Shown here piece by piece: positions 45,262-53,372 of a DNA stretch of 64,000 nt (its first letter is position 1; the number at the start of each line of letters is the position of its first letter). The notes under the pieces are model-generated. The model was not told the DNA's origin, made no database searches, and was given only the letters and a program-made list of their open reading frames with translations. Source of the DNA: VXNJ01 sp965249595 (lineage in GTDB: Bacteria; Chloroflexota; UBA11872; VXNJ01); contig OZ252242.1 in assembly GCA_965249595.1 (NCBI GenBank), positions 1-64,000 of the forward strand, written 5' to 3'. The position numbers were made by a program, and so were the translations under genes.

Positions 45262-46299
45262 ATGACAGCCAATTTGCCGGTAATTGGCCTCATGCTCGGC
45301 GACGCAACCGGCATCGGCCCGGAAATCAGCGTAAAAGTGCTGGCGTCGGGAGCCGTTACTGATCTTGCCCGGGTGGTCATCGTTGGCGACCGACGGGTAC
45401 TCGAGCAAGGCATGCGCGAGGCACAAACCGGGCTCCGCTACACGGCCTTTGCAACGCTCGAAGAGGTACGCTGGGATCGCGAATCTGTGCCTCTGGTCGA
45501 CCTGGGGAACATCGGTCCCGCCCGTATCGAGAAAGGTCGAGTTTCCGCCGAATCCGGCCGTTCGTGCATCGAAACCTTGAAACATTCAATTGACCGCGCC
45601 ATGGCTGGACAGCTCGACGCCATCTGCTTTGCGCCATTGAACAAGGCGGCCCTCCACCAAGGCGGCTCGACATTCAATGACGTGGCGAACCTTATCGCCC
45701 ATATGACCGGACACCAAGGTGATTTCGGCGAGATGAATGTTATTCCGCAGTTCAGCACCTTCCGGGTCACTTCCCACGTGTCCTTGCGTGAGGCGGTCGA
45801 TCTTGTAACGCCGGACCGCGTGGCCGCGGTAGTCCGGTTGGCCGACCGCACATTACGGGGCCTCGGACACGAGAAACCGCGCCTGGGCGTCGCGGCGTTG
45901 AACCCACACGCTGGTGAAGAGGGCCTGTTTGGCGACGAAGAAATCCGAATCATTGGTCCAACCGTTGCCCAGCTGCAAACCGCGGGCCTAAACGTGACCG
46001 GACCGATACCTTCCGACGCGATATTCCGCAGGGCTCGACGCGGAGAGTTCGACGCAGTCGTGATGATGTACCACGATCAAGGCCAAATTGCAACCAAGCT
46101 CCTCGGTTTTGACAAGGGGGTAACGGTTCAGGTCGGTCTGCCCGTGATCTTTACAACTCCGGCCCATGGCACCGCGTTCGACATTGCCGGCCAGGGCGTA
46201 GCCGATCCCAGCAGCATGCGGTACGCGCTCCGGCTTGCCGCCGAGCTGGCGTCCGCCAATACCCGCGCGACCCAGGTTGCCGGGGTTTCTGGGACATGA
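45262..46299 (+). CDS. pdxA: 4-hydroxythreonine-4-phosphate dehydrogenase family (PdxA/PdxA2)
   Basis: 345 residues. Seen: GDATGIGPEI, FAPLNKAALHQGG, HVSLREAVDLVT, and the metal/substrate motif YHDQGQIATKLLGFDKGVTV. Classic PdxA serves pyridoxal phosphate synthesis; PdxA2 members oxidise other 4-phospho sugar acids. The GxGPE context cannot separate them. No other pyridoxal gene is near, and a GH32 and sugar genes are, so a catabolic PdxA2 role is possible. The ATG at 45262 has GGGAA 8 nt upstream; ATG 45247 has no site. Confidence 0.88.
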   Translation: MTANLPVIGLMLGDATGIGPEISVKVLASGAVTDLARVVIVGDRRVLEQGMREAQTGLRYTAFATLEEVRWDRESVPLVDLGNIGPARIEKGRVSAESGRSCIETLKHSIDRAMAGQLDAICFAPLNKAALHQGGSTFNDVANLIAHMTGHQGDFGEMNVIPQFSTFRVTSHVSLREAVDLVTPDRVAAVVRLADRTLRGLGHEKPRLGVAALNPHAGEEGLFGDEEIRIIGPTVAQLQTAGLNVTGPIPSDAIFRRARRGEFDAVVMMYHDQGQIATKLLGFDKGVTVQVGLPVIFTTPAHGTAFDIAGQGVADPSSMRYALRLAAELASANTRATQVAGVSGT

Positions 46300-46340
46300 G
46301 ACGAATCGTTGGGCCGTGGGTCAACACGGCTCATCGCAGG

Positions 46341-46376
46341 GGCTAGTCCGCCGCCTCAGCCAGTCGGCGGCGAGCC
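46341..46376 (+). terminator. Stem-loop after pdxA
   Basis: GGCT plus CCGCCG pair with CGGCGG plus AGCC (46341-46353 with 46365-46376) with small internal mismatches; it is followed by TTCCTT, a weak T-rich tail. A plausible terminator for pdxA, not a strong one. Confidence 0.4.
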
Positions 46377-46494
46377 TTCCTTACAACGCAAATTGCGGGC
46401 CCGTCATTTAGCCCATGGTGCCCGCGTGGCGTGGAGGTCTGGAGCGTTGACCATCAATTTTTTATATCGCCGGCGAGCTGGTGTCGGGCGAAGG

Positions 46495-47889
46495 TTAGCG
46501 ATGGGGGTCGGCCGAACGCAATTGCCAGGCCAAAAACTCGAGCAGTCGCGAACTTTCTACTGGTTCGATAGCGGGTGTACCGACCGGGTCGAGATGCTCG
46601 ATCACTGAAACTTTGTTCGAACTGGCCAGTTCGGGGTAGGCTCGCATGGCTCCGGCGCGGCCATTGGCAAAGACCTCAATCACCGAACCGTCGACGAAGA
46701 CATCCAATGCCAGATCCTGGCCCCGTTCGAGGTAGAGTCGGCCGCCGCTGACGCTGCGGAAATTGCGTGCCTCCAAGCTGGACCGCGAGGCGTCCAATGT
46801 GAGCCAATCGTTGCGAAATTCGTAGCTGATCCGAGTCTGCTCGCGGCCATCGCCGGAATCGAGCACGGTCAGCCCGCAGGTTCCCGCCGAGGCCCAGGCA
46901 AAGCGGGCCTGGATCTCAATTCGAACGCCGCCTGCCTCGCTGGCGCTCCGCCAAACCGGTTCAGACGTCATTCGCAGCTGGGCCACTTCCGGGGCCGGGT
47001 GGGCCACCAGCCGACCGGCGCGGTCGGCGCCCAATACGCGGGGCAGGCTCTGAATTCCCGACCAGCCAGCCCGGATCTGAAGCGCCCGCGGTCGTTCTTC
47101 GCGCAGCCAGCCGAACATGATGCGCCGACCGCGCGAGTCGGTGTAGCTCTGTGGCGCATAAAACGATTGACCCAGATCGACCGGGCCGCCGGGAACCCCT
47201 TCAAAACGCCGACCGTGGCCATCGGCCGCATAGTAAAAGACGCGGGCATCGGGATGCATGCTCACCACCAGGAAGTCGCGCCCTTCAACGGTGAAAAAAT
47301 CCGGGCACTCCCACATCGGCGATGATTCGGGTCCGTCCGAGGAGGCAAAAACTCCGTCGTAGGTCCAGTTGACCAGTTCGTCCGAACGGTAGGCGAGAAC
47401 CAGGCCGCGGCGGCCAGTCTCGCCCGAGCCGATGATCATGCGCCAAACTCCATCCTCGCGCCACACCGAGTGGTCGCGAAAACCGGTCGTCGCGAGGCCG
47501 GCCGGCGGGCCGGATATTACCGGGTTCGCCGGGTGTTTGGTCAGCTCGCTCAAATCGGCGTTTGCAAACGCGACGCAGGTGGTCTCGGGCGCCACGCCGG
47601 TGTAGATCATCACCGCCTGACCGTCGCGGTTGACCGCACAGCCCGAATAGCACGAAAGCGGATCCGCGCCGGCCATGCCGGGCGCTAGGGCCAGCGGCAG
47701 GATTTCCCAATCGACGAGGTTCTCTGAACGGGCGTGGCCCCAGTGGATCCGTTCGGGCCAAGGATTCTCGGCGTTGTGTTGAAAGAAAAGATGGTGATGG
47801 CCGTCAATCTCAATTAGGCCGTTGGGATCATTCATCCAGTTGGCGGCCGGTTGGAAATGGTATTGAGCGCGATGGCGAGTCTGCGACAT
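46495..47889 (-). CDS. Glycoside hydrolase family 32 (sucrose/fructan hydrolase-like)
   Basis: 464 residues, no signal peptide. Five-bladed propeller with nucleophile D21 in WMNDPNG, transition-state stabiliser D139 in FRDHSVW (the usual RDP reads RDH), acid/base E194 in WECPDFF, and a C-terminal beta-sandwich (LEARNFRSVSGGRLYLE, DVFVDGSVIEVFANG). It cleaves beta-fructofuranosyl bonds in sucrose, sucrose phosphate or fructans. It stands alone on the minus strand. The RDH change is worth noting but does not remove a catalytic group. Confidence 0.92.
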   Translation of the reverse strand: MSQTRHRAQYHFQPAANWMNDPNGLIEIDGHHHLFFQHNAENPWPERIHWGHARSENLVDWEILPLALAPGMAGADPLSCYSGCAVNRDGQAVMIYTGVAPETTCVAFANADLSELTKHPANPVISGPPAGLATTGFRDHSVWREDGVWRMIIGSGETGRRGLVLAYRSDELVNWTYDGVFASSDGPESSPMWECPDFFTVEGRDFLVVSMHPDARVFYYAADGHGRRFEGVPGGPVDLGQSFYAPQSYTDSRGRRIMFGWLREERPRALQIRAGWSGIQSLPRVLGADRAGRLVAHPAPEVAQLRMTSEPVWRSASEAGGVRIEIQARFAWASAGTCGLTVLDSGDGREQTRISYEFRNDWLTLDASRSSLEARNFRSVSGGRLYLERGQDLALDVFVDGSVIEVFANGRAGAMRAYPELASSNKVSVIEHLDPVGTPAIEPVESSRLLEFLAWQLRSADPHR

Positions 47890-48026
47890 CCTGAGCCAGC
47901 CTGAGCTAAATTCACATCGGTATCGTAGTTATTTTGTTCTCAATCCGCCCGCAACGCCGACAGGCGGCAAAGAAGAAATTTGTTCAATCGACAGCCGACG
48001 GCAATCTGCGCCGGCCGGGACGCGCC

Positions 48027-48677
48027 CTAGCGCTTTAGCGCAAATATGACGCCGTCGGCGACGGGCAATAGAACCGAATCGGTGCGTTGGTCGGCGCTAA
48101 ATCGGCGAGAGAATGCCCGCGAACTTTCGCGGCGAGCAGGGTCGCTGGAATTGACCCCGGTGAATGCGTTATCGATGAGGATTACTCCTCCCCGGCGCAG
48201 ACGCGGAAGGATTTCCTCGTAGTAATCCCAGTTCGATTCTTTGTCGGCGTCGATAAATGCCAGGTCCAACTGCTCAGCCTTCGGCATCGCCCGCAAAGTG
48301 GCCAGGGCCGGGCCCAAGCGCAACTCGATCTTTTCGGCCAAGCCCGCCCTTCGCCAGTAGCGCTGGGCCACCGCGGTCCATTTCTCGCTGATATCGCAGC
48401 AAATCAATCTGCCATCGTCTGGTAATCCCCGGGCGATGCAGATTGCCGAATACCCGGTAAATGTGCCGATTTCAAGTGCCCGACGGGCCCCGAGCGAACG
48501 CACCAAAAGGGTCATAAAGGACCCTTGCGCGGGGGCGATCTGCATCCCCGCCCAATCGGTCAATTCATAGGTTTCGGTTATCAATTCGGCAAGTAAGGGG
48601 TCCGGCGGCATGCTCACGTCCGACATGAAGTCGTAGAGTTCGTCGTCCAGCGGTTTGTACTTGCGACGAGTGGCCAT
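48027..48677 (-). CDS. Caffeoyl-CoA-type O-methyltransferase
   Basis: 216 residues, SAM-dependent. Seen: ALEIGTFTGYSAICIARGL (SAM site), AFIDADKESNWDYYEEILP (metal-binding DAD motif), and GVILIDNAFTG. The N-terminus LYDFMSDVSMPPDPLLAEL is typical of bacterial members. Starts at GTG 48713 and ATG 48677 are both possible and neither has a clear ribosome site; the shorter is chosen on family length. Immediately downstream of the broken sterol methyltransferase. Substrate unknown. Confidence 0.85.
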   Translation of the reverse strand: MATRRKYKPLDDELYDFMSDVSMPPDPLLAELITETYELTDWAGMQIAPAQGSFMTLLVRSLGARRALEIGTFTGYSAICIARGLPDDGRLICCDISEKWTAVAQRYWRRAGLAEKIELRLGPALATLRAMPKAEQLDLAFIDADKESNWDYYEEILPRLRRGGVILIDNAFTGVNSSDPARRESSRAFSRRFSADQRTDSVLLPVADGVIFALKR

Positions 48678-48779
48678 CGGGTCAGCCGCGCGACGGCGGG
48701 GCGGAATCGCCACGATCGGTGAGCGCGCGCTCGGCCGGCCGATAGAACGACCCGCAAGCGCGTCTTGGCATATCGACCA

Positions 48780-48983
48780 TCAGGGCGATGAACCCTGCCG
48801 GGAAACCCGGATGCAACCAACGATTGGCGTCGCACACATGTTCAAGATCCCTGATACCCGCACGGTTCCTTTCGGCACTACGCGTAGCGCTTCCAGGAGG
48901 TGCAACGTGCTGTGAGTCACCATGCGTCCCGCGTTTGAACTGCGAAAGCCGGCAAAAGATAACCCAGAGCCGACAAGCGGCTG
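48780..48983 (-). pseudogene. Severed C-terminal part of the sterol C-24 methyltransferase
   Basis: Reading on in frame past the amber codon at 48984-48986 gives a sequence that fits the conserved end of SMT/ERG6 proteins: LSFAGFRSSNAGRMVTHSTL, then HLLEALRVVPKGTVRVSGIL, then NMCA. After this the frame is lost: the expected continuation (a DALVAGG-like motif) appears only by changing frame, and the original frame stops at 48780-48782. No ribosome site precedes it, so it is not a separate gene. Confidence 0.8.
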
Positions 48984-49781
48984 CTACCAGGGAAGGCCCG
49001 GCCCCGGATTTTCGGCAAGATTTCTAAATTCCAGCAACTCGAACCCAACTTGGCGCAGGGCGTCATCAAATTGGCCTGGATCGGCGCTATCCTGCAATGC
49101 GCCGCCGGTTTCGAGATCAGTTTTTATCCGCAGGTGCAGCGGGTTTTTTGGATCAAGGCGAGGGGTCCGGGCGTACTCGTAGGCCGCGAAGAAACCCCCC
49201 GGCTTGAGCACCCGGAACACTTCGCCGTACCAGGAGACCTTGCTCGGCGCGTGACCGGTGGCCTCAACGCCATAGGCGGCGTCGAATGAATTGTCCGGCG
49301 CGTCCATGTTCATAAAGTCGCACACCAGGAACTCGGCCAGGTGAGAGAGCCCCGCCGCCTCGGTAAGCTTTCCGGCTCTATCGATCTGGTACAGGCTATT
49401 GTTTACTCCGACGACTGTGGCTCCTGAGAAGCGGGCGATCTCGCACAGTGGGCCGCCAACACCGCAACCCAGATCGGCCACCCGCATTCCCGGTCGCGGG
49501 GCGAGTCGATGGGCCAGGTAAAGTTCGTGGCGGATGAGCGAAGCGGCAAAACTCTCGTTCGGTGCGCGCGGCGCAAAGTGAAAAGACTTTCCCCAGCCGT
49601 ATTCATAGAAAGCGGTCACGAGATCGTGGTACTTGTTGGTGAAACGCTTGTACTCCGCCTTCCGCCTTTCTGTTCCGCCCGCTTGACTACCGTCGAAAAT
49701 GCGTTCGTAACTGCTGACCGTGGATGCCACGGCGTCACGTTTGAGCGCGTTTTTCATTACCTCGGCGACCTTTAGGCGCAA
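48984..49781 (-). CDS. Sterol 24-C-methyltransferase (SMT/ERG6-like), truncated by amber stop
   Basis: 265 residues remain of a protein of about 340-380. It is unmistakably of the SMT family: the sterol-binding FYEYGWGKSFHFAPR, ESFAASLIRHELYLA, the SAM site VADLGCGVGGPLCEIARFSGA, VGVNNSLYQIDRA, EATGHAP (EATCHAP in eukaryotes), FRVLKPGGFFAAYEY and a DPKNPLHLRIK segment. SMTs add a methyl group to C-24 of the sterol side chain. The reading stops at TAG right after GLPW, where family members continue with Tyr, and the rest is readable downstream (48780-48983). The likely start is TTG 49781 or ATG 49757. The SAM domain could fold, but activity is doubtful. No sterol synthesis gene is in the window. 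Confidence 0.82.
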   Translation of the reverse strand: MRLKVAEVMKNALKRDAVASTVSSYERIFDGSQAGGTERRKAEYKRFTNKYHDLVTAFYEYGWGKSFHFAPRAPNESFAASLIRHELYLAHRLAPRPGMRVADLGCGVGGPLCEIARFSGATVVGVNNSLYQIDRAGKLTEAAGLSHLAEFLVCDFMNMDAPDNSFDAAYGVEATGHAPSKVSWYGEVFRVLKPGGFFAAYEYARTPRLDPKNPLHLRIKTDLETGGALQDSADPGQFDDALRQVGFELLEFRNLAENPGPGLPW

Positions 49782-50190
49782 GGCTCCCTACTCTGTCTAG
49801 CGTGACCGGTTGGCGGCTGGCGGAACGAGCAACGTCGGTTGGCGGTCCACGCATGCCCTTTCATGCCCAATTAGGCTATGCAAGGGCAAGTACCGGGCGC
49901 TTGAAACAAAAGTCACTCATGAATCCGGCAACAGCCGGCTATTCCGCCTGGCCCCGCGATTGGATGCGAGAAAGAACGCTTCGGCCAACTGTTCCCATCG
50001 AAACAAGTGGGCCGGGCCGGGAATCCGATCGCGAACCGTTTGGATTTGAGAAAACCTGGCGACCGCGACGGCGAGCCATCGGATGGCCGCCCGCGTTCGA
50101 CCCTTGGGAAGGGCAACGGTGCCACTGCGGGGTTGGTGAACGGTCCCGCTAATCCGATAATGGCGCGGCACCGCAATTGTTGGGGAAATA
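49782..50190. promoter_or_regulatory. Divergent intergenic region with a candidate promoter
   Basis: 409 nt between the sterol methyltransferase (minus) and the epimerase (plus). A candidate promoter for the epimerase is TTGGTG (50133-50138), 17-nt spacer, GATAAT (50156-50161). The rest has no supported gene; several short open frames run across each other. Confidence 0.45.
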
Positions 50191-50991
50191 ATGCCTAAAC
50201 CCAAGGTACTGGTAACCGGGGCGACCGGCCAAATCGGTCGCACGATCATGGAAGATTTGGATGATCGCTGGGAATTGACCGGGACGTCACGTAGCCCCAA
50301 TCCCGATCCGCGCATCATCCAACTCGATTTTTCGGATCTCGATGAAACTGTGGCGGCATTTGCCGGTCATGATGCGATCGTGCATATGCACGGCAAGGCC
50401 AATCATGATACCGACCAATTTGAACCCTATCTGCAATCGAATATCATCGACCTCTATGCGGCCTACGAAGCGACCCGGCGGGCGGGCGTGAAGCGCTTTA
50501 TCTTTGCCAGCTCCAACCACGCTACCGGCTGGCAAGAAATCGCCGGTGAGGTGGCCAGTTCGCACATTGGTTACCGGCCCGATGGGTTCTACGGCGCGTC
50601 CAAGGTCTACGGCGAGGCATTGGGACGCTACTACACCGACCGTTACGGCTTAGAGGTCATCTGTCTGCGAATTGGGTCGTACAAGTACCGCGCCGAACCG
50701 CCGGTCTGGGAAGGTAGGCGAATCCTCTCAACCTGGATATCGGCGCGCGATATGTCGCAATTGATCACCCGCTCGGTTGAAACCCCGGGTATCGAATTCG
50801 GCGTCTACTACGGCGTTTCCAATAACGCCCGGTCCTACTGGGACATAACCGGTGCGGTGCGCGATCTCGGCTACATTCCCTTAGACAACGCCGAACATTG
50901 GGCCGGCCAGGTTATCGGCGCCGGCGGCATGTCGGGGCTGTGGGGACTGGACATCCCAGGCGTAATCGAAGAAGGATCTGATGGTAAATAA
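50191..50991 (+). CDS. NAD-dependent epimerase/dehydratase, uronate dehydrogenase-like
   Basis: 266 residues, extended SDR. NAD site VLVTGATGQIGRTIMEDL, catalytic Ser in FASSNHATG, and Tyr/Lys in FYGASKVYGEALGRYY. CLRIGS, TWISARDMSQLI and GVSNNARSYWD match bacterial uronate dehydrogenases, which oxidise galacturonate or glucuronate to the lactone. A start ATG with GGGGA upstream. It overlaps the next gene by 11 nt. Fits the sugar-catabolic theme; substrate not proven. Confidence 0.86.
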   Translation: MPKPKVLVTGATGQIGRTIMEDLDDRWELTGTSRSPNPDPRIIQLDFSDLDETVAAFAGHDAIVHMHGKANHDTDQFEPYLQSNIIDLYAAYEATRRAGVKRFIFASSNHATGWQEIAGEVASSHIGYRPDGFYGASKVYGEALGRYYTDRYGLEVICLRIGSYKYRAEPPVWEGRRILSTWISARDMSQLITRSVETPGIEFGVYYGVSNNARSYWDITGAVRDLGYIPLDNAEHWAGQVIGAGGMSGLWGLDIPGVIEEGSDGK

Positions 50992-51475
50992 CCCTCCGGT
51001 GAACCTGCGCGGGCGAATGACGGCCCGCTTGGCCGCTCAACTCCAGCATCGGTCGCCCGAATTGGACGGCCTGTACTTGAGCGCTCGCCGTGCCAATAGT
51101 GTCGGCGACCCCGACAGTTACTTCCAGCTCGAACTGGCCGACGACCGTTGGGTGCTTGAGTGGACCGCCCCGTTAACGGAACTTGACCGCCGCGCCAGCG
51201 CGGCCTTGCAACGCTACGCCGAGGCGGTGCTGGCGGCCAGCCAGGCGGAGTTGGAAACGGCCCGCGCCGAACCCCTGTCCCTGCTGACGGCGGCTGTGCT
51301 GCTCAGTTGCCCGGTCGATGTGATCAAAGGCGCCATCGCCGCCGGCACCCTTGCCGCCGGATACGCTGGCGACTCCCGGGTGGTCGGGTTTACCGATCTA
51401 TTGGCCTGGGGGCAAGAAAATCCAGGGCGAATCGAGGCCGGATTCGAATTGGATCCGGTGTTCGTAGTCGACTGA
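50981..51475 (+). CDS. Hypothetical protein
   Basis: 164 residues, soluble, mostly helical and Ala/Leu-rich; no signal peptide, membrane segment or metal motif. No family recognised. It overlaps the epimerase by 11 nt with an ATG inside it, so the two are probably translated together. Coding is supported by the overlap and codon bias, not by similarity. Confidence 0.65.
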   Translation: MVNNPPVNLRGRMTARLAAQLQHRSPELDGLYLSARRANSVGDPDSYFQLELADDRWVLEWTAPLTELDRRASAALQRYAEAVLAASQAELETARAEPLSLLTAAVLLSCPVDVIKGAIAAGTLAAGYAGDSRVVGFTDLLAWGQENPGRIEAGFELDPVFVVD

Positions 51476-51506
51476 TTTGAGAATCTGCGGCCCGGCCGGC
51501 GGCCGG

Positions 51507-51893
51507 CTAGCGGGCTTTGGTGAAGCCCTTTTCGTGCGGCCGCGCCCGCTCCACCGGCTTGAAATGCCAGCGCCGCTGGCCAACACGCGACGCATCGTCG
51601 GAGCGCTGCCTGGTTTCGCCGGCCACAAATGAGCCGCCTTGAGGCATTGGCAGGCCGACCACTGGCTCGCGAAAACTGCCGCGCCCGCGCGCCAAATCGT
51701 GAACGTCATGACCCTGGTGGTGGAGTTGAGCCAATACGTCGTCGAGGGTCAGCACCGTGCCACACGAACATTTGAAGGAGTCGGTCCACCGCAATCGGGC
51801 CTTGCGGATGTCCAATTCGTGGCCGTCATGACACTTGACGGTTAATACTTTTTCGCGGCTGCGGGGCCGGCGGTCGGCATTTAGCGAAGCCAT
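51507..51893 (-). CDS. Small zinc-ribbon-like hypothetical protein
   Basis: 128 residues. A likely zinc site lies near residues 20-50: KCHDGHELD and FKCSCGTVL. The rest is Arg/Gly/Gln-rich and probably disordered, ending in a basic tail. The frame is open to 51929, but the ATG at 51893 has GGGAG 6 nt upstream. Role unknown; nucleic acid binding is a guess from the charge. Confidence 0.7.
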   Translation of the reverse strand: MASLNADRRPRSREKVLTVKCHDGHELDIRKARLRWTDSFKCSCGTVLTLDDVLAQLHHQGHDVHDLARGRGSFREPVVGLPMPQGGSFVAGETRQRSDDASRVGQRRWHFKPVERARPHEKGFTKAR

Positions 51894-51935
51894 CGTTCTC
51901 CCAAGTGGCAAAACCCTAGCGGCAGGCATTGGATT

Positions 51936-52718
51936 CTATTTTCCACTCGGCCGCTGGGCCGTTCTGCCTGTACACACCAATATCAATTGCCCGCGAACGT
52001 CGTCAAATGGCCGCCGGTCGAACCCACCATAGGCGGCTTGAATGTCAAACCCGGCCCTGGTAAACCGATGCCGCAGTTCGCCATAGGTGTGAATGTGCAA
52101 TCCATAGACATGTTCACCGAGTTGGCCATCCTGACCACTGCCGGGCCGGTACACGACGTTGGACAGACCGACCCGCGTGCTGCGGTCGTATCGATAAACG
52201 CGCTCCCGGACGATCGGATCATGGCGGTGAGAGTTAATTTGAACGTGGTCGATGTCGGGAAGGGTATCGAAATTGCTCATCGCAAACATTTCGGAGACGA
52301 GCAAACCGCCGGGAGCCAGGTGATCCCGGGCGCGCGTTAGAACGCCCTCCAATTGCCCATGTTCCACCAATAAAAGGGCATTGAAGGCCGCCATGATCAG
52401 GTCGAAGCGCTCCGGCAGTTCAAAGTCCTCCATGCTGGCCTGGTGCAGCCGCACCGTTGACGGAAGCAATTCCGGGTCGACCTGCAGGCTGGCGCGGGTC
52501 CGCGCCAGCATAGCCGGGGAGGAGTCGATCCCGCTCATCCTGGCGCCCAGCCGGGCCAGCGGTAACAGCAATCGACCCGATCCGCAGGCCAATTCGAGGA
52601 CCCGGGCCTGAGGCTGCGGCAACTGACTCTCCCAAAATTCCAGTTCGCCCGGGCGCGGGCCCTGGTATTCAAGGTCGTAGAGATCGGCGACCCGATCGTA
52701 GGCGAGTTGGTTATCCAT
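51936..52718 (-). CDS. Class I SAM-dependent methyltransferase
   Basis: 260 residues. SAM site VLELACGSGRLLLPLARLG, then MSGIDSSPAMLARTRASL, the acidic loop FDLIMAAFNALLLV and the post-motif HLAPGGLLVSEMF. The frame is open to 52790, but the ATG at 52718 begins directly before the family N-terminus AYDRVADLYD and overlaps the endonuclease V gene by only 8 nt. Substrate unknown. Confidence 0.85.
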   Translation of the reverse strand: MDNQLAYDRVADLYDLEYQGPRPGELEFWESQLPQPQARVLELACGSGRLLLPLARLGARMSGIDSSPAMLARTRASLQVDPELLPSTVRLHQASMEDFELPERFDLIMAAFNALLLVEHGQLEGVLTRARDHLAPGGLLVSEMFAMSNFDTLPDIDHVQINSHRHDPIVRERVYRYDRSTRVGLSNVVYRPGSGQDGQLGEHVYGLHIHTYGELRHRFTRAGFDIQAAYGGFDRRPFDDVRGQLILVCTGRTAQRPSGK

Positions 52719-53355
52719 TTGAGTCCACGCGCGCCGCCGCCCGCGCGCGCTGGTGAGCCAACCGCAACGGCTTGGGAATCCGGTAACCATCCAGACAAGT
52801 TGTCACCACGGACACCGCTTCATCCAATGTGATTCGATGACCGACCGAGACATGGAGTGGATTGGCGCGCCGCCGCGACCGCAACAGGGCGCCCATGATC
52901 GATCCGCCAACATAAACATCGGCGACCGCTCCAACCTCCTCGCCCAGGTCGTCGGCCCGGCCGACCAAGGCCGACTTGGCGCAGCCGACCGTGGGTAGCT
53001 GGAGTTCAACGCCGGCATGACAGGCCAGTCCAAAGCGCCGCGGGTGGGTCAATCCGTGCCCATCCAAAAGGAGCACGTCGGGAGGCTCCGGCAGGCCCGC
53101 AAACGCCGCCAGCACCGGATCCAGTTCCCGAAATGACAGCAATCCCGGAACGTACGGAACGTCCACCGGCACACTGGCCAAGACCGATGCGGCCAGCTCG
53201 AGCGTTTTCGCTTCGACTACGCAGATCGCGCAGTGAGCCAGGTTGGAACGGCGGCCGAAGTGGACATCGGCACCGGCGATGAAGTGGGGCGGACCCGGCA
53301 AGGATTTGACCTCCACGCTCTCGCGCAATAACTCCTGCTTTTTGCGCGCCGCCAC
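52711..53355 (-). CDS. nfi: Endonuclease V (deoxyinosine repair)
   Basis: 214 residues. Cleaves near deoxyinosine in DNA, acting on deaminated adenine. All three catalytic acids are seen: Asp in GADVHFG, Glu in LLSFRELD, Asp in LLLDGHGLTHPRRFG; the wedge PYVPGLLS and the late SVGHRITLDEAV are typical. Start GTG. It overlaps the methyltransferase by 8 nt and follows the transporter gene by 17 nt. Confidence 0.93.
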   Translation of the reverse strand: MAARKKQELLRESVEVKSLPGPPHFIAGADVHFGRRSNLAHCAICVVEAKTLELAASVLASVPVDVPYVPGLLSFRELDPVLAAFAGLPEPPDVLLLDGHGLTHPRRFGLACHAGVELQLPTVGCAKSALVGRADDLGEEVGAVADVYVGGSIMGALLRSRRRANPLHVSVGHRITLDEAVSVVTTCLDGYRIPKPLRLAHQRARAAARVDSNG

Positions 53356-53372
53356 CGTCCAGCTTGTCTCGC

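Noticed and set aside
44896..45585. A 229-codon frame on the minus strand across the ABM/pdxA gap
   Set aside because: It runs antisense into pdxA, has no family motif or ribosome site, and GC-rich sequence favours such long antisense frames.
49782..50190. Possible small gene or tRNA in the gap before the epimerase
   Set aside because: No cloverleaf elements or T-loop-like sequence were seen, and the short frames have no ribosome site or codon bias.
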